Below the pieces are notes generated by a model. The model saw only the letters and a program-made list of their open reading frames with translations, was not told the origin of the DNA and ran no database searches. Position numbers and translations under genes: made by a program. 53,145 nt of DNA from Myxococcales bacterium. GTDB taxonomy: Bacteria; Myxococcota_A; Bradymonadia; Bradymonadales; GCA-2716585. The DNA lies in NCBI GenBank assembly GCA_002716585.1, contig PBBL01000050.1:1-53145 (forward strand), in the 5' to 3' direction. This document shows positions 23,818 through 33,177 of this stretch, piece after piece; within the stretch, counting starts at the first letter, position 1; each line of letters starts with the position of its first letter.

Positions 23818-24942
23818 TCACAGCGGCGCATGAAACAGGCCATAGCGGCGCACGTGGTCGGCGCCGCGCCCGAACCGGCCGCTGGGGTTGTCGTCGCGCA
23901 CCAGCGCCCCGAACCACCGCTGGTAGCGGTCCGCGCCGCGCTCCAGGATCGACATCACCATGGCACTCATCAGGCCGTGCCGTCGGTGCGCGGGCAGCAC
24001 CCCCACCGTCTTGAGGATGGCGTCCTGACGCGCGCCCAGCCGCGGCGCATGCGCGTGAAAGTCGAGGTCGGTCACCGCCACGCGCTGCGCCGCTCCGGCG
24101 CGGACCAGCGGCCCATAGTGCGGGTAGACGATGAAGAACCCGGCCAGCGCGCCGTCCGGGGCGACGCACAGAGTGCTGACGTCGGGGTCGGCCTTACGGA
24201 TGAACGAAGGCCCGCAGGCGCGCTTGAACGCCTCAAGGCTCAGCGGCGTGTAGGCGAAGTTCTGCCCGAACATGTCGTCGATGGCCGCGTGCAGCTCGTC
24301 GAGCCGCGACAGCCAGGCGTCGGGCGACATCGGGAGCAGCCGGTACCCCATCGCCTCAACGCGCCCCAGCACGTGGGCGCGCTGCTCCCTCGCCGGAGCG
24401 AGCGTCTCGGTCCGCGCGATCTGCGTCATGTACCCCTGGCTGAGGGAGAACCCGCACGAGGTCAGCAGCGCCGGGTAGCGGGCCGGGTTGTAGGGCTCTC
24501 CGGGGAAGGTGATCGCGCCCGCCTCGGACTCCAGGCGCAGCCGATACCGACCGTAGGTGCTGAAGTCGATCGGCCCATACATGCTCCTCGCCCCTCGCGC
24601 CCTCGCCCAGCCGCGCGCCCGCTCAAAGAGCGCCTGGTGGACCCGCGCCTCGTCGCCCTGCCCTGGAGCGCTCTCCCAAAACCCGAAGAAGCAGCTCGGC
24701 TCGCCCGCGATCTCAAGCCCGCGAGGCAGGAACACCATCAACCGGGCCCGCCCTTCAATCCAGAACGCCGCGGCGTCGTTGCCCGCCGCGAACCAGGGGT
24801 CGTCGGGCGAGAAGCGCGCCGGGAGGTTGGCCTCAGGGGTCGGGATGGCGTCCGGGTCGTCGCCGGTCGCGAGCAGACCGATGGTCAGGAACGCCTCGGG
24901 CAGCCCCTCCTGCGCGGTCGCGGTGTGAATGGTCCAGCTCAT
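23818..24942 (-). CDS. GNAT-like (YghO-type) acyltransferase
   Basis: A 374-residue cytosolic protein related to the YghO-type two-lobed GNAT proteins. The diagnostic middle stretch CFFGFWES ... MYGPIDFSTYGRYRL ... YNPARYPALLTSCGF matches that family's FFGFFES / GPxxxSTNxxxGLL / YNPPYY pattern. A second acetyltransferase-like lobe with KTVGVLPAHRRHGLMSAMV (acyl-CoA pyrophosphate-loop type) is at about 310-330. Family members are thought to N-acylate amino-group-containing small molecules or lipids; the substrate is unknown. Its ATG overlaps the stop codon of the upstream dikinase gene (ATGA, 24942-24939), with GAGGAGG inside the end of that gene, so the two are translationally coupled. Confidence 0.78.
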   Translation of the reverse strand: MSWTIHTATAQEGLPEAFLTIGLLATGDDPDAIPTPEANLPARFSPDDPWFAAGNDAAAFWIEGRARLMVFLPRGLEIAGEPSCFFGFWESAPGQGDEARVHQALFERARGWARARGARSMYGPIDFSTYGRYRLRLESEAGAITFPGEPYNPARYPALLTSCGFSLSQGYMTQIARTETLAPAREQRAHVLGRVEAMGYRLLPMSPDAWLSRLDELHAAIDDMFGQNFAYTPLSLEAFKRACGPSFIRKADPDVSTLCVAPDGALAGFFIVYPHYGPLVRAGAAQRVAVTDLDFHAHAPRLGARQDAILKTVGVLPAHRRHGLMSAMVMSILERGADRYQRWFGALVRDDNPSGRFGRGADHVRRYGLFHAPL

Positions 24943-27710
24943 GCGCCCTCCTCGGTCGATTGCGGGTCGAGACGGACGACCTCGCCGGTCCCACCATCCA
25001 GACGGACGACCTCGCCCGAGCGCACGATCGAGAGCAGCCCTGGCACGCCGACCACCGCCGGGATGCCCAGCTCCCGCGCCACGACCGCCGAGTGGGACAG
25101 CGCGCTGCCCCGCTCGACCAGGATCCCGCGCGCGGTCGGGAACAGCGGCGCCCAACCCGGGTCGGTGCGGACCGTGGTCAGGATGCAGCCCTCGACGCTC
25201 AGCTCGTCCTGGGGGCTCATGATGACGCGGACGGGCGCTTCGACGACCCCGGGGTAGCACCCGAGGCCGAACAGGACCTCGGCGTCGGCGTCGATCGGGG
25301 TCTGCCGCGTCGGCGCGAAGCGGTTGCCGTGGTAGACCGGGCCGCGGGTCGCGAAGCGGTGCGGGGGCTCCTGGTGGACGTGGGCGGCGAACTCGGCGCG
25401 GCGTAGCCGCGCGAGCGCGGCGAGGTCGGTGGTGACGGCGCGGCCCTCATGGTAGGCGTCGATCTCCTCGACGGTCAGGTGGAAGACGTCGCGCGGCGCG
25501 TCGAGGCGACCGACCTCGTGGAGGCGGAGGCCGATGGCACGGTAGACGTCGCGAAAGAGGCCGAACATCCGGGTGCGCGCCAGGCGCATGTTCTCGCGGT
25601 CGCGCACGGCGTCGCGCGCCGCGGCCAGGTCGCGGCTCAGGAACAGCCGCTCGCGCAGCCCGAGGCCCTGGGCGAGCGTCTTCTCGGCGTGGCGGCGGCG
25701 GCTCTTCTCGCGGCGGCGGAGCTTGTCCGGGTCGAGGTCGGGGCGATCGAGGTAGTTGCGGATCACCTTGAGCGCGAAGCCCGGGTCTTCGCGCAAGCTC
25801 ACCGTCTCCAGCTTCAGCTCGCCCATCGTCCGGTCGCCGTAGCGCTCGATGTAGTCGTCGATGGCGTCTTGAATCGCGGGGGCGTGCTCGGCCAGCCAGC
25901 GGAGCGCGTCGTCGGGGTCGCGCTCCTGCACGACGCGCCTGGCCTCGGGGAGCGTGTCCAGGCGCCGCGCGATGCGCATCAGCGCGTAGGTCGGCTCCGT
26001 CGAGGCGATGTCGTCCTCGCCCGCCATCAGGTCGTTGATCAGGGCGTTGGGGTCGCTCACCCCGGAGCGCTCGGCGAGGCGTCGGACCTTGCCCATGGCC
26101 ATCATGACCCGGAAGTCGTTGATGATCGGCGTCGACCAGTTGCCCAGCATCTCCCGGCGCAGCAGCTCCAGGTGACCCATGAGGGTCGAGAAGCTCGCGC
26201 TGGTGAGCTGGTCCCGATCAAAGCGGCGGTAGGTCGCCTCGAAGTGCTCCATGAAGCGCGGCACGTCGCGCTCCAGCCGCTCAAAGCGCCACATGAGGCG
26301 CGCGGCGGTCGCCATCAGCCGCGGGGCGCGCTCCAGCTTCTCCCAGATCGAGAGCACCTCGTCCTCGACGAAGTCCACCGGCTCGTCCACACCCATCATC
26401 GCCTCCATGTCGGCCTTGTTGCGGCCGAAGGAGGGCAGGATCTTCAGCCCCTCGTACCAGCTCTGGAGGTTGTAGTAGACCCGCCCGCGCACCAGCCCCA
26501 ACATGTTGCGCAGCAGCGGCTCGTGCCCGCGGATCGCCTCCTCGGAGAGGCCGAGGACGCGCAACGTCTGGGTGTAGACGCTGGCGTAGGCCGAGGACGC
26601 GAACGAGAAGGTCAACGGGGTCGTCACCCCACAGTAGCTCTCCTGGATGTTGCTGTTGTCGAACACGATCGTCGGCCCGTCCTGATTCTCAGGCGCGGGC
26701 AGCGCCGTGATCGGGCGCGCCTGGAGGATCCAGAGGCGCTCTCCAGCCCAGGTCCACTCGATGTCCTGCGGCGCGCCGAGCGCGTCGGCCAGCCTCGCAA
26801 CCTCCCGCGCCAGCGCCTCGCTCTGCCCCAGGCGGAGGCAGCACACATCGCGCTGCTCCTGCGGGACCTCGCGCTCGCGGGTCCCCACGCCGCCCGGCGC
26901 CGGGACGACGGCGATGTCCTTGTCGGCCACCTGGGCGTCGAGCAGCACCCCCGCGTGGGTCATGCGCAGCGTGTCGGTGTTGCACGCGCCCCCCACGATC
27001 CCCTCGCCGCACCCCCAGGCCGCGGCGATCGTCACCTCGTCGCGGCGGCCCGTTTGCGGGTTGGCGCTGAAGGCGACCCCGCTCACCTCGCCGGTGATCA
27101 TCTGCTGGAGGATCACCCCGAGGCGAGGCCGCGTCAGGCTGTGCCCGGCGCGGTGGCGGTACATGAGCACGCGCGCGGAGACCGCGGACATCCAGCATGC
27201 CCGGACCGCTTCAAGCACGTCCGCGTCGCTGCGGACATACAGCACCGACTCCAGCTGCCCCGCGAACGAGTGCGACGCCGAGTCCTCGCCCACCATCGAG
27301 CTGCGCACCGCCAACGGCGCCTGCGTGGCTCCAGGCTCACCGCGCAGCTTCGCGGCGGCCCGGAGGATCGACGCGGCCACGCCGTCGGCGATTGGCGTGT
27401 TGTGGATCGCGTCGCGCATCGCCTCGGACAACGCCTCGACGCGGGCTCGCGTGGCCGCGTCGGGCTCATCGACCCCCTCCAACAGCTCCGAGACCTCAAT
27501 CAAGCCCCGGCACACCACCGGCTCAACCTCGGGGTGGCGCAGGTGGGCCAGAAACATCTCAACGGGGATTACGCGCCAGGGCGGGACCTGGGCCTTCAAT
27601 CGCTCAAGCCGGGCGAGCCCGGCGGCCTTGCCGCCTATTCGCGCCTCGTCCATGTCTGCCGCCGCGGACGGCTTCACGATCTCCAGCGGGTGTGCTTGCT
27701 GTTCGGTCAT
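24939..27710 (-). CDS. Rifampicin-phosphotransferase-like dikinase
   Basis: A 923-residue PEP-synthase-superfamily enzyme with the architecture of rifampicin phosphotransferase. An ATP-grasp PPDK_N domain comes first (VRSSMVGEDSASHSFAGQ, GEVSGVAFSANP, EWTWAGERLWILQARP; to about 330). A large helical middle domain (about 340-800) follows, then a C-terminal phosphohistidine domain (SALSHSAVVARELGIPAVVG, catalytic His873). There is no PEP-binding TIM barrel after the His domain, so it is not PEP synthase or PPDK. Such enzymes move the beta-phosphate of ATP via His to an acceptor bound by the middle domain. Context suggests a biosynthetic intermediate rather than rifampicin, which is inferred. 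ATG 27710 is preferred over 27725 because GGAGGAG sits 6 nt upstream. Confidence 0.85.
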   Translation of the reverse strand: MTEQQAHPLEIVKPSAAADMDEARIGGKAAGLARLERLKAQVPPWRVIPVEMFLAHLRHPEVEPVVCRGLIEVSELLEGVDEPDAATRARVEALSEAMRDAIHNTPIADGVAASILRAAAKLRGEPGATQAPLAVRSSMVGEDSASHSFAGQLESVLYVRSDADVLEAVRACWMSAVSARVLMYRHRAGHSLTRPRLGVILQQMITGEVSGVAFSANPQTGRRDEVTIAAAWGCGEGIVGGACNTDTLRMTHAGVLLDAQVADKDIAVVPAPGGVGTREREVPQEQRDVCCLRLGQSEALAREVARLADALGAPQDIEWTWAGERLWILQARPITALPAPENQDGPTIVFDNSNIQESYCGVTTPLTFSFASSAYASVYTQTLRVLGLSEEAIRGHEPLLRNMLGLVRGRVYYNLQSWYEGLKILPSFGRNKADMEAMMGVDEPVDFVEDEVLSIWEKLERAPRLMATAARLMWRFERLERDVPRFMEHFEATYRRFDRDQLTSASFSTLMGHLELLRREMLGNWSTPIINDFRVMMAMGKVRRLAERSGVSDPNALINDLMAGEDDIASTEPTYALMRIARRLDTLPEARRVVQERDPDDALRWLAEHAPAIQDAIDDYIERYGDRTMGELKLETVSLREDPGFALKVIRNYLDRPDLDPDKLRRREKSRRRHAEKTLAQGLGLRERLFLSRDLAAARDAVRDRENMRLARTRMFGLFRDVYRAIGLRLHEVGRLDAPRDVFHLTVEEIDAYHEGRAVTTDLAALARLRRAEFAAHVHQEPPHRFATRGPVYHGNRFAPTRQTPIDADAEVLFGLGCYPGVVEAPVRVIMSPQDELSVEGCILTTVRTDPGWAPLFPTARGILVERGSALSHSAVVARELGIPAVVGVPGLLSIVRSGEVVRLDGGTGEVVRLDPQSTEEGA

Positions 27711-27778
27711 CTCCTGCTCCTCCATGGGGTCTGCTCGTAAAAAAGTGTGTGTTGACAGGTGCCGGGTTGCGCAGGGCG

Positions 27779-28747
27779 TCAAACCCAGGCGACGCCCCGC
27801 TCCACGAGCAGCGGGGCGACGACCACGGCGTACCCGCCCAACATCGCCAGGCTCACCGCCGCCTCGTTGCGCTTGCGCCGCCTCACGCTCGGCGCCGCCA
27901 CGAACCTCGCCACCGCCACCAGCGGCGGGACGAGCAGCCCGATCACGGCCGCGATCCACCCGACGCCGAGGGGCTCGGGCGTGAGGGTCTGGAGCAACAT
28001 GAGTTGACCGGCCGCGCCGATCACGAGGAAGGTGATGATCGCCACGCTCGCCCCGCGCAGGCCCAGCGACCGCGCGTAGGAGTCCACGGTCTCGCGCTCC
28101 TCCTGGGGGGCGCGGGTCTTGCGGGTCACCTCGAACGCGGCGCCCGCGCAGAACGCCATGAGCGCCAGCCAGGGGAGCCCGGTCGTCACCCACTCTCCTT
28201 GGCTGCCGATGAGGGCCATCCAGGTGATCGCCATCGGCATCACCACCATGTGCGACACGGCGTAGAGCACCAGGCGCTTCTCCAGCCACGGGCCGACCCC
28301 GAACTCGCGCGCCATGAGCGCGCTCCAGAGCATCACCCCGCCCCAGGAGAGGGTCGCGGCGCCCACGCCCCCGTCCGCCACGAGCGACGCCAGGAGCTGC
28401 GCCCCGATCGCGACCGCGCCGACCGCCTTGAGGTGGCCCAGGGTGATCAGGCCCCGCTGGAGCACCCGGTGCGGGTGGTTCTGGCGGTCGCGCTCAAAGT
28501 CCTTGTGCTCGTCGAAGACGCGCAGCATCAAAAAGAAGCTCCAGGCGCCCAGAAAGCCGAGCCCCAATCGGGGTAGGTCGAGGGCGATCGGGCCAGGCCC
28601 GGTCGCGGCGCTGCCGGTGACGGCGGCGGCGGCAAAGAGGACAAGAAAAAGGGCGCCGTGGGCGATCGGGAAGCGCTCCTGGACCCAGGCCATGAACCTG
28701 GGTAAGAAAGGGCTGGTGTGCGTAAGTGTTTTCGCGGCTTGACTCAT
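27779..28747 (-). CDS. UbiA-type membrane prenyltransferase
   Basis: A 322-residue protein with 8-9 predicted membrane helices. The first Asp-rich motif of UbiA enzymes is FDEHKDFERDRQNHPHR (residues 78-94), equivalent to NDxxDxxxDxxxxxxRP. A second, weaker polar loop (FEVTRKTRAPQEERETVDSYARSLG, 205-229) occupies the position of the family's DxxxD motif but is rich in Glu/Lys instead. These motifs bind Mg-pyrophosphate of a polyprenyl or geranylgeranyl donor, and the enzyme attaches the prenyl group to an aromatic, sugar or lipid acceptor in the membrane. First gene of a probable operon with the dikinase (68 bp downstream). GAGGAG precedes the ATG. Its start codon is only 11 bp from that of the divergent ligase gene. 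Confidence 0.85.
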   Translation of the reverse strand: MSQAAKTLTHTSPFLPRFMAWVQERFPIAHGALFLVLFAAAAVTGSAATGPGPIALDLPRLGLGFLGAWSFFLMLRVFDEHKDFERDRQNHPHRVLQRGLITLGHLKAVGAVAIGAQLLASLVADGGVGAATLSWGGVMLWSALMAREFGVGPWLEKRLVLYAVSHMVVMPMAITWMALIGSQGEWVTTGLPWLALMAFCAGAAFEVTRKTRAPQEERETVDSYARSLGLRGASVAIITFLVIGAAGQLMLLQTLTPEPLGVGWIAAVIGLLVPPLVAVARFVAAPSVRRRKRNEAAVSLAMLGGYAVVVAPLLVERGVAWV

Positions 28748-28758
28748 AGGGGCTCCTC

Positions 28759-30372
28759 ATGGAGGAAAAGGGTTCCAACTTTTCGGCGCTCGTGCTCCAA
28801 CACGCTCAACAGCGCCCCGACCGGCTCGCGTTGGTGATCCCTCCAGAGGTCAGCGGCGCCGACGTCGTCCAGGAGGTCACCTACGGTCAGCTCGCCGACC
28901 GGGTCGAGGCGTTCCGTCGTGGGCTGGAAGATGCAGGGTTCGTGCCGGGTGATCGGATCGTGGTGGTCTTCCCGGTCAGCGTGGATCTGTACGCGCTCGT
29001 CCTGGCGATCTTCGCGGCGGGGATGGTCGCCGTCCTCGTCGATATGGGGATGGGCCTGCGCCGGGTCCTGTGGGCGATCGAGGACTCCAGAGCGGTGGCG
29101 ATGGTCAGCGTCCACCGGCTGCTCCGCTGGCATGCGCTGCTGCCGACCCTCTGGCCGCTGCGCCTCGTCGTCGCCGACCACCCCGGCGGGTTGGGGCTGC
29201 GTCCGCTCGACGCGCTGCGCCGCGCCGGGCCGCGGCGCCCGGCGCTGGAGCGCGCGCCCGACGATCACGCGCTGATCACCTTCACCTCGGGGAGCACCGG
29301 GCGCCCCAAGGGCGCGGATCGAACCCACGGGCTCCTCACCGCGCAGCACCTCGCGCTCGCCGAGCACTTCCCGCACCGCGACGACGACATCGACTGCCCC
29401 TGCTTCCCAGTGGTCGTGCTCCACGACCTGTGCTGTGGCCTGACGGCCGTGCTCCCGGCGGTCGATCTGCGCGCTCCCGGTCAGGTGGAGCCCGAGCGCG
29501 TCCTCCAACAGCTCCGCGCGCGGCGCGCGACGCGCCTGACGGCCGCCCCGGCGTTCATGGAGCGGCTCGCCGCGCACATGCTCACCCACGACGTCCGCCT
29601 GCCCGAGGTGAACAGCCTGTTCGTCGGCGGCGGCCCGGTGTCCCGGGCGCTGTGCGCGCAGCTCACCCAGGCCTTCCCCGGCGCCGACGCGCAGGTGGTC
29701 TACGGCTCCACCGAGGCCGAGCCGATGACGAGCGCCTCCATGGTCGAGGTCCGTGACGAGGGCGGGGACGGCTTCCTGGTGGGTCGCCCCGCCGAGGTCG
29801 CGGAGATCGCCGTGGTTCAGATCGACACCCCCGCGCCGCGGCTCGGTCCCGAGGGGATCGCGCCCTGGGTCGTCCCGGTTGGAGCGCTGGGCGAGATCGT
29901 GGTGCGAGGGCCGCACGTCAACCAGCGCTACGTGGACAACCCCGAGGCCGACGCGGTGAACAAGATCCGCGCCGAGGCCGGGAGCGTCTGGCACCGCACC
30001 GGAGACGTCGGGCGCTGGGACGAGCGCGGGCGCCTCTGGCTGCACGGGCGCACCAAAGACGCCGTCTCGCACGACGGGCGCCTCCACCAGCCGCTCGCGG
30101 TCGAGCAGGCTTGCGACGCGCTCGACGGCGTGCGGCGCGTCGCCCTGATTCAGCACCCGCGGGCGGCGCTCCTGGCGGTGGACTTCGGCGATCGCGGCCC
30201 AGAGGTGGACGCGGCGCTGCGACGGACGCTGGAGCGCTTCGGGTTGGCGGGGGTCGCGGTGCACCCGGTGCCGTTCATCCCCACCGATCGGCGGCACAAC
30301 ACGAAGATCGACCGTCCGGCGCTGCGCGCCTACGTGACCGCGACCTGGTGGGGCGACGCGCTGCCCTGCTGA
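28759..30372 (+). CDS. OleC-like adenylate-forming enzyme (AMP-binding)
   Basis: A 537-residue ANL-superfamily enzyme activating a carboxylate (or beta-hydroxy acid) with ATP. Visible core motifs: the ATP loop TSGSTGRPKG (176-185), the A5-type VVYGSTEAEPM, the hinge-side WHRTGDVGRW with Asp, and the C-terminal catalytic Lys516 in HNTKIDR. The IPTDRRHNTKID ending and the acyl-ligase-like body resemble fatty-acyl-CoA ligases and especially OleC beta-lactone synthetases. OleA, OleB and OleD are not nearby, so the exact reaction is open. The frame has a stop codon at 28747-28749, so translation must start at 28759 or later, and no good Shine-Dalgarno precedes that ATG. Ends 3 bp from the convergent HMG-CoA reductase gene. 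Confidence 0.85.
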   Translation: MEEKGSNFSALVLQHAQQRPDRLALVIPPEVSGADVVQEVTYGQLADRVEAFRRGLEDAGFVPGDRIVVVFPVSVDLYALVLAIFAAGMVAVLVDMGMGLRRVLWAIEDSRAVAMVSVHRLLRWHALLPTLWPLRLVVADHPGGLGLRPLDALRRAGPRRPALERAPDDHALITFTSGSTGRPKGADRTHGLLTAQHLALAEHFPHRDDDIDCPCFPVVVLHDLCCGLTAVLPAVDLRAPGQVEPERVLQQLRARRATRLTAAPAFMERLAAHMLTHDVRLPEVNSLFVGGGPVSRALCAQLTQAFPGADAQVVYGSTEAEPMTSASMVEVRDEGGDGFLVGRPAEVAEIAVVQIDTPAPRLGPEGIAPWVVPVGALGEIVVRGPHVNQRYVDNPEADAVNKIRAEAGSVWHRTGDVGRWDERGRLWLHGRTKDAVSHDGRLHQPLAVEQACDALDGVRRVALIQHPRAALLAVDFGDRGPEVDAALRRTLERFGLAGVAVHPVPFIPTDRRHNTKIDRPALRAYVTATWWGDALPC

Positions 30373-30375
30373 TCG

Positions 30376-33177
30376 CTATTTCCCGGCGTAGAGCCGGATG
30401 AGGTGACGCGCCGTGTGCCAGACGCGCTCCATGAACGCGTAGTGGCGGAAGGTGTGCGCCATGGCGTAGAGGGCCATCCGGTTGATCGTCAGGTCGTAGA
30501 GCGACAGCACGAACCCGCGCTCCCACTGAGGGCGATCGATGGTGACCTGGGCCGCCTCCTCCAGCGCGCGTCGGTGGGCCTCGATCAGGCCATCGACCGT
30601 GCTCTGCTCCACGTCGCGCGGCAGCGTGAAGCAGAGGAACTCGGCGAGGTCGCGCTGAGGGAGGTGGAGCGTCGCCAGCTCCCAGTCGTAGGCGCACAGC
30701 GTGAGCTGATCCCCTTCTGATGGGCGGAGGCAGACGTTGCGCGGGTTGAAGTCGTTGTGGATGAGCGTGCGGGGCATCGCCTCGATCTCGGCCCACATCT
30801 CGGGGACGAACTGCACCAGCTCCCGGTGCAGGACCAGCTCATGGCGGCTGACCCACTCGGGGAACTCCTCGGCGGCGTGGACCCCGAGGGCCTCCCACAG
30901 CTCCATCATGGACGACATCGTCGCCGTGGTGTGGTGGAAGCCCAGCCACGGCTGCTCGCGCAGCTCCTCCTCGCGGCCGTACCAGATCGCATGCAGCTCG
31001 GCGAGCCCGACGATGACAGCCTGGATGTGGCGCATGGTCCACCCGGAGGGGTCGTCCGCGGTGTCCATCAGGACCATGTCCTTGAGCCGCTCCAGGACGA
31101 GGACGTAGGCCTCACGGCGATCGTCGCGGTGGAGGTGGTAGACGGTCGGCGTGTGGCGACGGAAGCGGGGATCGCGCTGGGCGTAGACGCCCAGCTCGCG
31201 GGTGTGGACCCCGGCGAAGCCGGTCTGGCGGCGGAAGCGGCCGTAGGCGGCGGCGAGCCTGGGGGCGCACATGGAGGCCATGCTGTTGATCATGAGCACC
31301 ACCTCGTCGTCGAGGGGCTTGACCTTGACCATGACCTCGCGGCTGGAGCGCTCCCCGGCGTGGTCGGTGCTGTCGACGCGGTAGGGGATGTGGCCGACGA
31401 GCTTGCGGGCCTTGCGCGCGGTCAGCTGGGTGATGATGCTGCTGCCGCGCTCGGTGCGCTCCAGCGGCGCGACGTCGTGGACGACCAGCGCGGGGTCGTC
31501 GAGGTGCTCGCGCATCCCGGCCTGGAAGAAGGTGGGGGAGAGGTCGGCGCTCTGGAACCACGCGACGGGGCGGTTGCGCCCGAGGCGCTCGTGCGCCGTG
31601 GCGAACTGGCCGCTGGCGATGGCGGAGAGGGTGGACAGATCGAGCGCCAGGCAGTACCCCGCGATGATCTCGGCGAAGCGCGACACCTTGCCTGGCCCGT
31701 AGCAGTCCATCGACTCCAGCAGCTCGCGTTGGCGAGGGAGCGCGGTGCCGCCGCCGACGGTGCCGACGATGAGGGCGGGGAGGGTGACGCTGGCGTAGAG
31801 GCCGTCCTGCACGGGCTGGATGTTGAGCAGCGCCAGGCTGGACTCGTGGACGCAGGCGATGTCCTGGCCGGTGGCGGTGAAGATCGCGGCGATGACGTTG
31901 GCGACGTTGATGTTGAAGCCGACCATGCCGACCTGCGCCGAGCCCGCCATGAAGCCCTGGCTGGTGCGCAGGAGCTGCTCCGGGGTCACCTTGAGCACCC
32001 GCTCCAGCTGCTCCGCCGTCAGGAAGCACTCGGCGGTCACCCGCGTCCCACGGCCCTGGATGAGCGACTGGAAGGTGACCTTCTTGTCGCCGCTCATGTT
32101 GGCCTCGATGATGAAGTGCTCGAAGGCGATGTCGTCGTAGTGGCGCATCTGGGCCATGAGCCACTGGCAGCAGTGCCAGGTGCAGGAGGTGGTCATGTTC
32201 TGACCGGCGGCGTCGCCGGTCTCGTAGAGGAAGGTGACGTGGACCTGGTTGCCGAGCACGGTCGGCTCGACCGAGATGAGCTGCGCGTGGCGCGACACCT
32301 TGCCGACCTCGGCGCGGATCTCGGCGACGTGGTCGCGGATCCAGCTGGAGAACAGGAAGGCGCCGCGCATGTTGGAGAGCACGAACAGCGGCACCCGCAT
32401 CATGCGCTGCTGGACGACGCGGGTCGTGACCCCGCCGCACCCCGAGATGGCGCGGGCGCCGCGGCAGGCGCTGGCGACGAGCGCCCCCTCGGTGGTCGCG
32501 AACGGGGCGTAGATCGCCCCACGGGCCTTGTCGCCGCGAAACAGGAGCGGCCCGGCCAGCCCGATCGGGATCTCGACCCCGCCGATCAGGTTCTCGATGT
32601 TGCCGGTCAGCTGTGAGGCGTTGAGCGAGGTGTCCTGAAGCGTCCCCATGTGGTGATCGCTGTGCTGTCGCAGGAAGCCGAGGCGCTTCAGGCGCGCCTC
32701 CTCGGTGTAGATCCCGCGGTCCGGGACGCGGGGGAGGCGGACGAGCGCGTCCATCTCCATGCTCTTGCAGGCCGCGCCCATGGAGAGGCGCTCCAGCGCC
32801 TGCCACAGGCGAGCGCGGCTCGCGTCCTCGGCCGCCTCCAGGGTCACCGTCAACTCCCACCGCTCGCCGACCCGAAGCTCGGTGACCGTCAGCTCAGGGA
32901 TCTCCTGGGGTGGGTGGGCGCTGGGCGTCAGGACGCAGCCGCGCAGCGTCATCTCGGGCTTGAGCTGCCCCAGGTGAGCCTGCTCGATGCGGACCCGCAG
33001 GCTCCCCTTGGACATCTCGACCACGGGGGCGCGGAGCGCCTCGGGCTCCAGCGGGAGCAGCAGCGTAACGCCGCTGCCCTCATCGAGGAGGAGCATGGAC
33101 GCGTCGCCCGCGGCGTCGCTGGGGATGAGCGCCTGCTCGGGGCGGGGCGGCGCGGTGTGGGGGGTGGTGTTCTTCAT
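30376..33177 (-). CDS. HMG-CoA reductase fused to APH-type phosphotransferase
   Basis: A 933-residue three-part protein. Residues about 1-140 are a beta-rich region vaguely like PilZ but without its arginine motif. Residues about 150-560 form a class I HMG-CoA reductase (ENLIGGVEIPIGLAGPL, GTVGGGTALPRQ). Its catalytic residues are Glu230 (TTEGA), Lys365 (DKK), Asp439 (GQD) and His529 (AHERLGRNR). It should reduce HMG-CoA to mevalonate, or act on an analogous thioester. Residues about 600-933 are an aminoglycoside/choline-kinase-like phosphotransferase with catalytic Asp809 (IHNDFNPRN), Asn814 and metal-binding Asp831 (YDWE). I know of no described fusion of these domains. The start at 33177 overlaps the transporter stop (TGATG), with GAGGAGG upstream. 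Reaction order is inferred: the kinase may phosphorylate the reductase product. Confidence 0.9.
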   Translation of the reverse strand: MKNTTPHTAPPRPEQALIPSDAAGDASMLLLDEGSGVTLLLPLEPEALRAPVVEMSKGSLRVRIEQAHLGQLKPEMTLRGCVLTPSAHPPQEIPELTVTELRVGERWELTVTLEAAEDASRARLWQALERLSMGAACKSMEMDALVRLPRVPDRGIYTEEARLKRLGFLRQHSDHHMGTLQDTSLNASQLTGNIENLIGGVEIPIGLAGPLLFRGDKARGAIYAPFATTEGALVASACRGARAISGCGGVTTRVVQQRMMRVPLFVLSNMRGAFLFSSWIRDHVAEIRAEVGKVSRHAQLISVEPTVLGNQVHVTFLYETGDAAGQNMTTSCTWHCCQWLMAQMRHYDDIAFEHFIIEANMSGDKKVTFQSLIQGRGTRVTAECFLTAEQLERVLKVTPEQLLRTSQGFMAGSAQVGMVGFNINVANVIAAIFTATGQDIACVHESSLALLNIQPVQDGLYASVTLPALIVGTVGGGTALPRQRELLESMDCYGPGKVSRFAEIIAGYCLALDLSTLSAIASGQFATAHERLGRNRPVAWFQSADLSPTFFQAGMREHLDDPALVVHDVAPLERTERGSSIITQLTARKARKLVGHIPYRVDSTDHAGERSSREVMVKVKPLDDEVVLMINSMASMCAPRLAAAYGRFRRQTGFAGVHTRELGVYAQRDPRFRRHTPTVYHLHRDDRREAYVLVLERLKDMVLMDTADDPSGWTMRHIQAVIVGLAELHAIWYGREEELREQPWLGFHHTTATMSSMMELWEALGVHAAEEFPEWVSRHELVLHRELVQFVPEMWAEIEAMPRTLIHNDFNPRNVCLRPSEGDQLTLCAYDWELATLHLPQRDLAEFLCFTLPRDVEQSTVDGLIEAHRRALEEAAQVTIDRPQWERGFVLSLYDLTINRMALYAMAHTFRHYAFMERVWHTARHLIRLYAGK

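Noticed and set aside
24939..27710. Annotation as phosphoenolpyruvate synthase
   Set aside because: The phosphohistidine domain is at the C-terminus and the PEP-binding TIM barrel is missing, so the RPH-like architecture fits better.
25449..27740. 763-codon plus-strand open frame opposite the dikinase gene
   Set aside because: GC-driven shadow of a secure gene; low-complexity Arg/His/Val/Leu-rich product with no recognisable domain. The same applies to long shadows at 500-1603, 6593-8725, 11799-14078, 30757-32616, 34014-35486 and 41091-43103.
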